Origin: Mucilaginibacter frigoritolerans
GTDB lineage: Bacteria > Bacteroidota > Bacteroidia > Sphingobacteriales > Sphingobacteriaceae
Length of the DNA: 64,000 nt
Assembly: GCF_007830615.1 (NCBI RefSeq)
Contig: NZ_VLLI01000003.1
Coordinates: 310,001-374,000, forward strand
Direction of reading: 5' to 3'
The position numbers were made by a program, and so were the translations under genes. The notes under the pieces were generated by a model, which saw only the letters and a program-made list of their open reading frames with translations, searched no databases and had not been told where the DNA came from. Positions 55,404-64,000 of the stretch are shown one piece after another (the first letter of the stretch is position 1; each line of letters starts with the position of its first letter).

Positions 55404-56711
55404 CTATAACTTTTCACCATGCTGACTTATGTCAAGGCCTATAATTTCTTCTTCTTTTGATACGCGCAATGGCGATATCATATCAGTGATTTTTAATAAT
55501 AATAATGATCCAAAAAAGGCAAATATGGATACGCCCACAAGGGCAATACATTGCACAAAAAACAAATGCGTTTGGCCAAAAAACAAACCATTACCGGTGG
55601 TATTGCCTGCGTTTACGTTCTGGCTTGCAAAAACACCTGTCAATAACATTCCAACCATACCGCCAACGCCGTGGCATGGAAATACATCAAGCGTATCATC
55701 AATTGAGGTACGGGTGCGCCATTCTACTACCAGGTTACTTACTACGGCCGAGATGATCCCTATAGCCAATGAGTGCGGCACAGAAACGTAACCCGCAGCC
55801 GGTGTAATGGCTACAAGGCCCACTACGGCGCCAATACAGGTACCCATTGCTGATGGTTTTTTACCCAAAAGCATATCAAAAAATATCCAGGTTAAACCTG
55901 CCGCTGCTGATGCTGTGGTGCTGGTTGCCAGCGCGGTAACCGCCAGATGGTTGGCACCAAAGGCCGAGCCTGCGTTAAAACCAAACCAGCCGAACCATAA
56001 AAGTCCGGTACCTATCATTACATAAGTGATGCGTGCAGGTGAATGATTAGGCTCGTTTCTTCTTTTCAAATATAATGCCGACGCCAACGCTGCCCAGCCT
56101 GCCGACATGTGCACTACCGTGCCCCCCGCAAAATCAAGCACACCCAATTTATTCAGGATGCCATCGGGATGCCAGGTTGAATGTGCCAGCGGCGAGAATA
56201 TGAAGATGGAAAAAAGGACCAGAAATATAATGTAAGAGTTAAAGCGGATACGCTCGGCAAATGCGCCGGTTATAAGCGCCGGGGTAATAATGGCAAACTT
56301 TAACTGGTACATGGCAAATAATAGCAAAGGAATAGTTGGTGCCAGTTTCCAGGTAGCATTACCCAGCATCCCTTTCATCATAAAATAGGTAGACGGATTG
56401 CCAATAATACCATGAAAACTTTCGCCGAAGGCCAGGCTAAAACCAAAGATGCCCCATATTACGGTAATGATAACCATACATACTATACTTTGCAGCATGG
56501 TTGAGATCACGTTTTTTTTGTTAACCATCCCTCCGTAGAAAAAGGCTAGTCCGGGTGTCATGATCAAAACCAGCGCGGTCGACATTAGCATCCAGGCAAT
56601 ATCACCCGTATCAAAATGAGGATTACCGGCATTATGGAGCTCAACCGATGGAAAAAGGAAGGTTAAAGCTAAAACAACTAAAATTAAAAAGAATGGAAAA
56701 TAGCGCTTCAT
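55404..56711 (-). CDS. amtB: Ammonium transporter
   Basis: 435 residues, 11 membrane spans after an N-terminal signal-like segment. Family motifs: LMTPGLAFFYGGMVNKKNV, DFAGGTVVHMSAGWAAL (pore His), WFGWFGFNAGSA and DVFPCHGVGGMVGMLLTGVFAS (second pore His). It conducts ammonia/ammonium at the inner membrane under nitrogen limitation and is normally gated by a GlnK protein; no glnK gene is beside it. The cytoplasmic tail ends ISQHGEKL. Single-gene unit with its own terminator. Confidence 0.94.
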   Translation of the reverse strand: MKRYFPFFLILVVLALTFLFPSVELHNAGNPHFDTGDIAWMLMSTALVLIMTPGLAFFYGGMVNKKNVISTMLQSIVCMVIITVIWGIFGFSLAFGESFHGIIGNPSTYFMMKGMLGNATWKLAPTIPLLLFAMYQLKFAIITPALITGAFAERIRFNSYIIFLVLFSIFIFSPLAHSTWHPDGILNKLGVLDFAGGTVVHMSAGWAALASALYLKRRNEPNHSPARITYVMIGTGLLWFGWFGFNAGSAFGANHLAVTALATSTTASAAAGLTWIFFDMLLGKKPSAMGTCIGAVVGLVAITPAAGYVSVPHSLAIGIISAVVSNLVVEWRTRTSIDDTLDVFPCHGVGGMVGMLLTGVFASQNVNAGNTTGNGLFFGQTHLFFVQCIALVGVSIFAFFGSLLLLKITDMISPLRVSKEEEIIGLDISQHGEKL

Positions 56712-56817
56712 CGCAAATTCAGGCCTATAAATTTATAACGGGCTGAAATTATGATAAAAAGTATATAAAAACGAAATAAATATTAATTTTTATTGAAAAA
56801 GATATGAAAATACAGAT

Positions 56818-58329
56818 TTATAACACTTTAAGTATAAAATCAGGGAAAATACCTAACAAAACAATTAAAAAACACACAAATACACACAAAACAAGTACAT
56901 TATATGATTTTATAGGCGATATTGAACTAATTTCAGTCCTTTTTAAGAACAAATTCAGTGGAATTTTAATATAGTAAAACAATGATACCACCGTGGTAAG
57001 AGCCCCTGTAATTAACAATAACAGCAACATTATATCATGACTTTGCTGGTAAATACCATATACTGAAGAGAAAACAAACAACTTGCCCGTAAAGCCTGCT
57101 GATATCGGAATCCCCGTTAATGAAATTAAAATAATCACAAAACAAACAGATGCTATTGGATATTTATGTCCCATTCCTTTGTAACCTTCCAGGTTTTCGG
57201 TGCCTATTACGTTGTTAAAATAAGTAGCCAATGCCAGGGCAGCAATATTAGCAATGCCATAAACAGCCAGGTAATAAGTCAACGATGAAAATGCGATAGT
57301 ATTAAATACAATAATTGCCATTAAGGCAAAGCCCGTATGCCCTATGCTGGAGTAAGCCAGCATTCGTTTAACATTATTTTGCATTACCGCGGCAAAGTTA
57401 CCGGCTATCATGGTGATAATGCTGATTACAGACAGTATCAGCCTGAAATCAAAAGCATGCCATTGCTGGTAATTAATAAAAGGGGTTAAAAAGTTAATGA
57501 GCAAGGCAAATGCAGCAATTTTTGGTAGGGTTGATAGCCAGGCCGTAACCGGGGTTGGCGCACCTTCATACACATCGGGCACCCAAAAATGGATGGGCAC
57601 GAATGATAGTTTGAAACCTATACCAATTAATACCAACACCAGGCCAAAGCAGGCAGCTTCCTCATTTACATGAGATAAGCCTGCAACCAGGTTGCCTGTA
57701 AACAAATTAAGTGTACCGGTAAAGGCATATAAAAGCGATATGCCATACAGCATTATTGCTGATGCTGCCGCGCCGAACAGCACATATTTTAAACCAGCCT
57801 CGGTACTGAATGCATTTTCGGACCGGTAAGCTACCATGAGGTACGAGGCTATAGAAACCATTTCGATGGCTACGTATATGGATAGCAGGTTTACCGCCAT
57901 AATCATTAAATGCAGTCCGAATATGGAACCGATAGTTATGGTGTACAGATCTGATAATCCTTTTGGATGAGCACTTAGCTTATCATCCCAGCTTAAATAA
58001 AGCAGCAGTATAAATGCCAGAATATCAACAATCAGCTTAAAACTGATACCGGTGCGGGTAAGCAGCAACATATCGCCAAAAAAGAAATGACCATTAGCCA
58101 AACCACCGATGGTTAACAGTTGAATTTGCTGATAATCTCGCTGTATCACTAATAAAATGCCTGCACAGGCAACTATTCGGCAAAGGTTTTGGGAGCTTTT
58201 GCCAAAAAGCAAATCTGTTACCATTACCACAATAAACAAAACAGCCAAATAAAATTCGGGCAAAAAAAACGGGATGCTGCCCAAAACATTGGTGATTGAA
58301 GCGGATAAAAATGGTAACAGATTATGCAT
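56818..58329 (-). CDS. nuoN: NADH-quinone oxidoreductase subunit N
   Basis: 503 residues, about 14 spans, antiporter-like membrane subunit of complex I. Conserved charged residues appear in IEMVSIASYLMVAYRSE (the essential Glu) and in FKLSFVPIHFWVPDVYEGAPTPVTAWLSTLPKIAAF with its conserved lysines. It contributes one of the proton channels of the membrane arm. It is the last gene of the nuo operon, starting 4 bp after the DUF4139 gene that separates it from nuoM. Confidence 0.93.
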   Translation of the reverse strand: MHNLLPFLSASITNVLGSIPFFLPEFYLAVLFIVVMVTDLLFGKSSQNLCRIVACAGILLVIQRDYQQIQLLTIGGLANGHFFFGDMLLLTRTGISFKLIVDILAFILLLYLSWDDKLSAHPKGLSDLYTITIGSIFGLHLMIMAVNLLSIYVAIEMVSIASYLMVAYRSENAFSTEAGLKYVLFGAAASAIMLYGISLLYAFTGTLNLFTGNLVAGLSHVNEEAACFGLVLVLIGIGFKLSFVPIHFWVPDVYEGAPTPVTAWLSTLPKIAAFALLINFLTPFINYQQWHAFDFRLILSVISIITMIAGNFAAVMQNNVKRMLAYSSIGHTGFALMAIIVFNTIAFSSLTYYLAVYGIANIAALALATYFNNVIGTENLEGYKGMGHKYPIASVCFVIILISLTGIPISAGFTGKLFVFSSVYGIYQQSHDIMLLLLLITGALTTVVSLFYYIKIPLNLFLKRTEISSISPIKSYNVLVLCVFVCFLIVLLGIFPDFILKVL

Positions 58330-58333
58330 TTTA

Positions 58334-60283
58334 TTATTGAACTATTACAGTTTGATTTTTAGGGTATTTAACCTGATATTTTAATTCTAGTTTTTTATCG
58401 TCGGATGGTTTCAGCGTTAAGTTCCATGAAACCTTGCCGGTTGTTTGATCTGATTTACCGCCGGAAACATCCTGTGTCTCTACCTCTATAGATGAATTTT
58501 GCGAAACCGGCACCTGATCTTCCACCAATAAATTTACAGGTTGATTTTTGCGGTTCTTTACCTCAATCAACCAGTCTTTTGTTTCTTTTTTGTTTGAGCC
58601 GAAGCTTTGCTTTTCGGTGAGATCTTTTAAAGAAGTGCGGGTAACAACAATATTTTTATCGATGCCCAATGATAAATTCAGCGTATCGGTTGTAGCACTG
58701 GTGTTTAATAATGATTTACCAATAAAAGTACCTTCAAAAAACAGGTTTGCCTCGCCAGACAGGAAATTATATTTATTCCAGTCGGTAAGCCTTGCTGACA
58801 AAAATACATCTGTACTTAATTTAGGCGCTACGGCATATTGGTAAGTTGCATCTAAATCCAGCTGGTTAATCTCTACAGTATATTGTTTCCCGTCACTAGG
58901 CACTGAATATGGGTCCTTTATGTTAAATTCTATATTGGTTTGGTTTTCAATTTGATTTACTTCGACAGGATTGCTGGCAATTCCCCTTATCAAAACCCTT
59001 GAAGCTGCACCAGGTGCACCGCCAACAACCACCCCTGCAACTTTACCAGTCAAACCATTTAAATAACTTGGGCTAACACTATCAGCCGAATAACCAAGCT
59101 CTTTAGCTTTACGGTTAACCCCTAGTGCACCCGTAACCACCACTTCGCCTAACTGTCTTGTACTCGCATTGAGCCTTGCATTAATATAACCTGAGGTAAC
59201 CGGATATTCCATCTTGTCGTAACCAACAAAAGATACTTCTATAGTTTGTGCTCCTGATGGTACCTCCACTGAGAAATTTCCGTTAGTGGCACTCACTGTT
59301 CCAATGGTTGTTCCTTTTACCCTTATAGATGCCCCGGGAAGTGGCAGACCATCATCACCAGAGGTTACTATACCACTAACTTTGGTAACCGTATTGGAGG
59401 TATTATTACCATAATACATCCCAAAATTCAGGTAATAGGGATTTAATTCAGGCTTGTTGCCGCTAACTGTTGGGTTACCTGTTGATAAGGTAAGCTTAAT
59501 ATTTTTCCAGTCCTCACCACTTTGCTGTGATACGTTTGCCTTGTATGATATACTCACCGGGCTATTTACGTCTTTGGCCCTGATATCATAAGTAGGATAC
59601 CAACTGGCATCATGCACAACATAATTTAATGTAAACTCCGACTGTGTGGTCACTTTAGATGATATAGTTACCCGGATGTTGCTGGTTGCTGTACTGCTGC
59701 CTTTAAGTATGTCGGCTATCTGTTTATCGTATTTTTGAAGATCTGCATTCAGCAACGCAATTTCGTCGCTTATTCCGTGTTGCTTATTTTTAAGTTCAAT
59801 TAGACGCGCTGTTTGAAAGTCAAGGGCCTGCTTTAATTTGATCACATCAAGACTTGCATTTTCACCGGTAACTACCTGATTTTTTACAAGCATACTTTCC
59901 TCTTCCTGATAAACAGATAAAAGGCTGTTTTGCAGGTTGATTTTGTACGTAAGTGCTTTTTGTTGCGCCTTTAAATCTTCTACCTGCTTTTGCTTCACCT
60001 GTTCATCAAGGTAATTTATTTCGTTCTTAACAGAAAGGATAGTAAAATCGCCATTGGCATGTACCTGTATGCTTTGCACATCAATTCCCGGAGAAATCCC
60101 CCAAAAAACCAATTCAGATGTGCCTGCATTTACATTTACCATTGCTGTACGCGTTACCTGTGCGCCATTTAAAAACACTATCACTTTTTGAACTTTTGAA
60201 GCAATCTTCTGATCGCCTTCTGCTTTGGTTACCGCCGCCATCATCATCAGGCAGGCAACCATTAATAATTTTCTACGCATCAT
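58334..60283 (-). CDS. MuiA-like DUF4140/DUF4139 protein with SusC-like insert
   Basis: About 649 residues from the ATG pair at 60283/60280 (a TTG upstream is unlikely); signal peptide ending near AVTKAEG. DUF4140 (about 30-125), a coiled coil (about 95-195) and DUF4139 (about 200 to the end) match mucoidy-inhibitor MuiA-like proteins. Between about 300 and 440 DUF4139 is interrupted by a carboxypeptidase-regulatory-like domain (VSGIVTSGDDGLPLPGASIRV) and a fragment like a TonB plug (LGEVVVTGALGV, GKVAGVVVGGAPG, VLIRGIASN), very similar to the start of the second SusC here. Function unknown; probably envelope-located. It lies inside the nuo operon. Confidence 0.82.
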   Translation of the reverse strand: MMRRKLLMVACLMMMAAVTKAEGDQKIASKVQKVIVFLNGAQVTRTAMVNVNAGTSELVFWGISPGIDVQSIQVHANGDFTILSVKNEINYLDEQVKQKQVEDLKAQQKALTYKINLQNSLLSVYQEEESMLVKNQVVTGENASLDVIKLKQALDFQTARLIELKNKQHGISDEIALLNADLQKYDKQIADILKGSSTATSNIRVTISSKVTTQSEFTLNYVVHDASWYPTYDIRAKDVNSPVSISYKANVSQQSGEDWKNIKLTLSTGNPTVSGNKPELNPYYLNFGMYYGNNTSNTVTKVSGIVTSGDDGLPLPGASIRVKGTTIGTVSATNGNFSVEVPSGAQTIEVSFVGYDKMEYPVTSGYINARLNASTRQLGEVVVTGALGVNRKAKELGYSADSVSPSYLNGLTGKVAGVVVGGAPGAASRVLIRGIASNPVEVNQIENQTNIEFNIKDPYSVPSDGKQYTVEINQLDLDATYQYAVAPKLSTDVFLSARLTDWNKYNFLSGEANLFFEGTFIGKSLLNTSATTDTLNLSLGIDKNIVVTRTSLKDLTEKQSFGSNKKETKDWLIEVKNRKNQPVNLLVEDQVPVSQNSSIEVETQDVSGGKSDQTTGKVSWNLTLKPSDDKKLELKYQVKYPKNQTVIVQ

Positions 60284-60358
60284 CTTTTGGTTATTAAGTA
60301 AATGATTCAATTAACTCCGGTTCCTTTTATCTGAACCGTTTAACCAAAAGATGCGTAG
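60273..60358 (-). promoter_or_regulatory. Inverted repeat covering the start of the DUF4139 gene
   Basis: The 18-nt arm at 60341-60358 is the exact complement of 60273-60293 except for a 3-nt insertion (one of two ATG triplets). A second 6-bp stem (60318-60323 and 60333-60338) lies inside. In the mRNA the start codons would be paired, which could lower translation relative to nuoM and nuoN. Confidence 0.55.
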
Positions 60359-60389
60359 AGAGCTGCTTTTCCATAAAGCAGAAAAAAAT

Positions 60390-61994
60390 TTATTTTAAGT
60401 GCATAAACTGCACCAATGCCAATACCGAATCATTGATCTTATCAAATACCAGCGATGGCATAATACCCAAAACTAAAGCAATTATTGCCAATGGCGCCAA
60501 AGCTATTTTTTCGCGCAGGTTGAGGTCCGTTAAGGCTATGCGCCAAACAGAACCGCCTTTTAAGTTCAACCGGCCAAAAAACATGCGTTGCAGCGTCCAC
60601 AAAAAATAGGCAGCTCCCAATAATATACCCAGCGAGCCACAAACGGCCATCCAATAAGGTAAAAGACCATTTACCGATGGCGATTTAAAGGCTCCCACCA
60701 GCGAAAAAGCTTCGGCAATAAATGCTGAGAAGCCCGGCAAACCTAATGATGCAAAAAAAGCTATCATCACAAACACCGTATATTTAGGCATAATGGTGGC
60801 CAATCCCCTGAAGTGATTGATACCTCTGTCGTGCACGCGGTTGTAAACCACACCCACCAAAAAGAACAGCATGGTTGATAAAAACCCGTGACTAACCATT
60901 TGCATTACTGCTCCGCTGATACCTTCGGTAGTAAATGAAGCTATCCCGAGCAAAACAAAACCCATATGAGATACAGATGAGTAAGCGATCAGTCGTTTTA
61001 AATCTTTTTGGGCGAGGGCATTTAAGGCACCATATAAAATAGATATGATCCCCAATAATCCCAGCCAGTACGCATTAGCCGAAGCTATATCAGGGAAGAT
61101 GCTTACACATACCCGGATAATACCGTAACCGCCTACCTTTAACAATATACCCGCAAGGATGATAGATACCGGCGTTGGAGCCTCCACGTGTGCATCAGGC
61201 AGCCAGGTGTGTAATGGCACCACAGGTACCTTTATGGCGAAGGCAATAAACAGGATGATAAATCCTACCGTACGTGCCTGTATACCAAATAAGGTTTGAT
61301 GACTTAAAATCGAAAATACCGATCCCTGCTCATAATTTGCAGGATTCATCATCTGGATGATATTAAAAGTATGATTACCTGTTACCGGATCTTTTACAGA
61401 TAAGTAAAGGCCGATCATCACCAGTAACATAAATACCGAACCGAACAGCGTGTACAGGAAAAATTTGATAGCTGCATACTCCCGCCTTGCACCGCCCCAC
61501 ATCCCGATGAGGAAATACAGCGGTAACAACATCAACTCATAAAAAATATAGAACAGGAAGAAATCCAATGAGCAGAATACGCCGATAACAGCCATATCCA
61601 ATATTAAAAATAATACAAAAAAGCCTTTTAAATTACTGGTGATTTCCCATGAGGCCAGGGCCGCAATTACCATCACCACCGAACTCATTAGTAACAGGGT
61701 AACCGAAATACCATCAATCCCCACAAAATAATCAATCTGCATTTTACCCATGGTACCCAGGTCAAGGTTTATCCAGGGGAGTTTTTGCATAAACTGAAAC
61801 TGCCCTTCGTGATTAATACCACCAAAAGCTGCGCCCGACTTAAAGTTACAATAGATCCAGATGCCCATACCCAATTGAACCAGTGTAGCCAGCAGGGTAA
61901 TATATTTAAAACTGCCACGCCATTTTGATGGCATTAGCGCAATGATTAATCCGAACAGGATGGGCGTAAATATGAGTAGGGTCAGGATATTCAT
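60390..61994 (-). CDS. nuoM: NADH-quinone oxidoreductase subunit M
   Basis: 534 residues, about 14 spans. Key antiporter-subunit residues lie in FYELMLLPLYFLIGMWGG (conserved Glu), HTWLPDAHVEAPTPVSIILAGILLKVGGYG (conserved Lys) and LIAYSSVSHMGFVLLG. It forms a proton channel of complex I in the inner membrane. It starts 9 bp after the nuoL stop and is followed by 80-110 bp and the DUF4139 gene rather than directly by nuoN. Confidence 0.94.
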   Translation of the reverse strand: MNILTLLIFTPILFGLIIALMPSKWRGSFKYITLLATLVQLGMGIWIYCNFKSGAAFGGINHEGQFQFMQKLPWINLDLGTMGKMQIDYFVGIDGISVTLLLMSSVVMVIAALASWEITSNLKGFFVLFLILDMAVIGVFCSLDFFLFYIFYELMLLPLYFLIGMWGGARREYAAIKFFLYTLFGSVFMLLVMIGLYLSVKDPVTGNHTFNIIQMMNPANYEQGSVFSILSHQTLFGIQARTVGFIILFIAFAIKVPVVPLHTWLPDAHVEAPTPVSIILAGILLKVGGYGIIRVCVSIFPDIASANAYWLGLLGIISILYGALNALAQKDLKRLIAYSSVSHMGFVLLGIASFTTEGISGAVMQMVSHGFLSTMLFFLVGVVYNRVHDRGINHFRGLATIMPKYTVFVMIAFFASLGLPGFSAFIAEAFSLVGAFKSPSVNGLLPYWMAVCGSLGILLGAAYFLWTLQRMFFGRLNLKGGSVWRIALTDLNLREKIALAPLAIIALVLGIMPSLVFDKINDSVLALVQFMHLK

Positions 61995-62003
61995 TTGGCA
62001 GAA

Positions 62004-64000
62004 TCAAATAACAATTTTCAAAATAAACAAAGCCAGTATAATTACCAGCATACTAAATAAATAATATTGCACCTTACCCGCCTGAAACACACGGAAAAAG
62101 CTGCTTATTATCCGCACAATTTCAACCAGCAAATGTAAAAAGCCATCAACAATATAGCGATCTGTCCAGGCAGAAAGTTTTGCCAGGGTAAGGCCCGCCT
62201 TTGCAAGCAAATTAACAAATCCATCAATCACACGCCTGTCAAACCAAAAAGCAAACCGGCTTAAAACCAAAACAGGCTTAACAATTATTTGGTTATAAAT
62301 AGCATCAAAATACCAGGCATTGAACGACAAATTGAACAATACCCCTTTTTGCGGAAATGGATTGGCTTTACGTTTTACATACACCGCATAAGCCGCATAC
62401 ATCACCAATACGCTTAAAATATTTACCCCGATGGGTACAAGCGAATGGTAAACGTTTTCGCGCTCCAGGCCGCCGTTAGCAGCAAATCCTTTAAAGATCC
62501 AGGCTTGTTCGTATAAAAACGGGTTGATGGAGAATAATGAGAACACACAGCCGATAACTAAAAATGCCAGGGGCAATTTATACTGCCAGTTGCCATCGCT
62601 TAAATGAAGCTTAATGCCGGGTTTTATGTGTAGTAGTCTTAATTCACCAAAAAACACCTTTACAATAAGGCGGGTAACATAAAATGCGGTTAGCCAGGTG
62701 GTAAGCAAAGCAACAATGGGTACCAGTTTAAAAACGCCGCTGCGGCCATCGGTCCATTGAAATGATTGGATCAGGATGCTGTCTTTAGATAGAAAACCCG
62801 ATGTAAACGGCAAGCCTATTAAAGCCAGGCCGCCAATTATGGCCACAATAAAGGTAAAGGGCAGCTTTTTACGCAACCCGCCCATGTTATTAATATTTTG
62901 TGGGTCGATGTCGAGCTGGTTGTCTTCCTTAATGTGTTGCATCTGGTGGATAACAATACCGGCAACCAAAAACAACAGGCATTTAAAAAAAGCATGTGTT
63001 ACCAAATGGAACAATGACGAGGTGTAAGCCCCAATACCCATTGCCATTACCATGTATCCCAATTGAGATATGGTAGAATAGGCCAGGATCCGTTTCAAAT
63101 CGGTCTGCGTAAGTGCGATGCTGGCCGCCATAAAAGCCGTAAAGCAACCTATAACAGCCAGTATGGTAAGTTCAGTATCGTTAAACAGCGGATAAACCCT
63201 TGCCAGCAAAAACACGCCCGCAGCCACCATAGTTGCCGCATGGATCAATGCTGATACAGATGTTGGCCCCTCCATAGCATCGGGCAGCCAGGTATGCAGC
63301 GGAAACTGTGCAGACTTTGCCGCAACGGCTAAAAATATCCCAGCAAAGGCAATGTACTGCCAGATAATCGGTAGGGCAGTATTACCCGAGTTGGCAAATA
63401 GTATCCACGAGGATGAATAAGTCGTCGCGTGTCCAGTTAATATAACTTTAGCTGTTATTGTTGTGGATTTGCTTACGAGATTCCCAGCACCGAAAAGCTT
63501 TTCGATGTCAAACGTGTGAAACATGGTAAACAGGATAATAATGGCTGTTAACAAACCTATGTCCCCTATCCTATTCATGATGAAGGCTTTTTTGTTGGCC
63601 TGTACAGCTTTATCACGCGTAAACCAAAAACCAACAAGGAGGTAAGATGAAAAGCCTACCAACTCCCAAAATGCGTAGAACAATACCAGGTTATCAGCCA
63701 CTACCAAAGCCAGCATGCTGAAGCAAAACAAACTCAAATAGGCGAAATAACGGTTGAGGTTACCATCATGCTTCATATAGGCGGTTGAGTAAATATGCAC
63801 CGGCAAAGCTATAACCGGCACCAATAACAGCATCAACGCCGAAAGGTTATTTAACAAAACGCCTGCATAAACAACGGTGTTACTAATGGTAAACCAAATA
63901 ACCTGCTGATGCACCACATGGCCGGTATTCCAAACCTTTGCAAATACCGATACCGATAAAACCGCACTGAATAATATAGCCACAGTAGAAATCCACCCTG
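62004..64000 (-). CDS. nuoL: NADH-quinone oxidoreductase subunit L, N-terminus outside window
   Basis: At least 665 codons. The frame stays open past the GTG at 63983 to the window edge (GWISTVAILF...), so roughly the first 40 residues are missing. Motifs: FYAFWELVGFSSYLLVGFWF with the conserved Glu, KAFIMNRIGDIG, HTWLPDAMEGPTSVSALIHAATMVAAGVFLLARV and ILAYSTISQLGYMVMAMG. The C-terminal part has the long lateral helix and final membrane anchor (VFQAGKVQYYLFSMLVIILALFILK). Largest antiporter-like subunit of complex I; upstream nuo genes should lie beyond 64000. Confidence 0.94.
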   Translation of the reverse strand, partial: GWISTVAILFSAVLSVSVFAKVWNTGHVVHQQVIWFTISNTVVYAGVLLNNLSALMLLLVPVIALPVHIYSTAYMKHDGNLNRYFAYLSLFCFSMLALVVADNLVLFYAFWELVGFSSYLLVGFWFTRDKAVQANKKAFIMNRIGDIGLLTAIIILFTMFHTFDIEKLFGAGNLVSKSTTITAKVILTGHATTYSSSWILFANSGNTALPIIWQYIAFAGIFLAVAAKSAQFPLHTWLPDAMEGPTSVSALIHAATMVAAGVFLLARVYPLFNDTELTILAVIGCFTAFMAASIALTQTDLKRILAYSTISQLGYMVMAMGIGAYTSSLFHLVTHAFFKCLLFLVAGIVIHQMQHIKEDNQLDIDPQNINNMGGLRKKLPFTFIVAIIGGLALIGLPFTSGFLSKDSILIQSFQWTDGRSGVFKLVPIVALLTTWLTAFYVTRLIVKVFFGELRLLHIKPGIKLHLSDGNWQYKLPLAFLVIGCVFSLFSINPFLYEQAWIFKGFAANGGLERENVYHSLVPIGVNILSVLVMYAAYAVYVKRKANPFPQKGVLFNLSFNAWYFDAIYNQIIVKPVLVLSRFAFWFDRRVIDGFVNLLAKAGLTLAKLSAWTDRYIVDGFLHLLVEIVRIISSFFRVFQAGKVQYYLFSMLVIILALFILKIVI

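Noticed and set aside
60311..60389. Terminator between nuoM and the DUF4139 gene
   Set aside because: The CTGCTTT/AAAGCAG hairpin there has its T-run on the wrong side for minus-strand transcription.
62004..63983. GTG at 63983 as the true start of nuoL
   Set aside because: The frame is open to the window edge and the expected first membrane span of NuoL is missing, so the gene continues beyond 64000.

Overview
The window is chromosomal DNA from a member of the Bacteroidota, most likely family Sphingobacteriaceae (Mucilaginibacter/Pedobacter-like). The signs are two SusC/SusD systems each driven by an ECF sigma/FecR pair, no Shine-Dalgarno sites but A-rich start contexts, -7 boxes of the form TAnnTTTG, and family-typical genes (DUF4294, DUF4783, BshB1, DUF6588, long PurF, FHS sugar permease). 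I see no insertion sequence, prophage, CRISPR array, rRNA or tRNA. Genus placement is inference from memory.

Region 1 (1-9506, all minus) is a polysaccharide-utilisation locus. In transcription order it holds ECF sigma, FecR anti-sigma, SusC with an STN signalling domain, SusD, a perfect 16-bp stem-loop, a GH30 lipoprotein glycosidase and, 21 bp later, a multiheme c-type cytochrome lipoprotein cut by the window edge. Region 2 (9949-16913, minus) repeats sigma-FecR-SusC-SusD without an enzyme and ends in a good terminator. In both loci the FecR-SusC gap carries a terminator-like hairpin facing the opposite way, with G-U pairs that only work on the plus strand. This suggests antisense small RNAs over the SusC leaders.

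Region 3 (17299-52879) is mostly housekeeping: a class IV aminotransferase, RluD, a D-cysteine desulfhydrase-like enzyme, lysine 6-aminotransferase, a DUF4294-GPx-BshB1-lipoprotein operon linked to thiol redox, Rsh, Fur, PurA, PabB, a DUF4783-NadC-PlsY-DUF2071 cluster, GpmI, Lon, LpxR-like, ArfB, Cmk, dCMP deaminase, two sugar transporters, LysE and PurF. Region 4 (53276-64000, minus) has an exported amidohydrolase, AmtB, and the end of a complex I operon (nuoL, nuoM, nuoN). An envelope DUF4139 protein carrying a SusC-like insert lies between nuoM and nuoN.

The most notable non-coding signals are: (i) the paired opposing terminators in the SusC leaders; (ii) at least eight short spacers built from degenerate tandem units of 7 or 8 bp in inverted arms, several of which supply the TAG stop codon of the adjacent gene; (iii) four genes whose start codon lies 3-5 nt after a perfect TAnnTTTG box, as expected for leaderless mRNAs; (iv) hairpins at the gpmI, purA and DUF4139 starts; and (v) a REP-like palindrome between lpxR-like and arfB.
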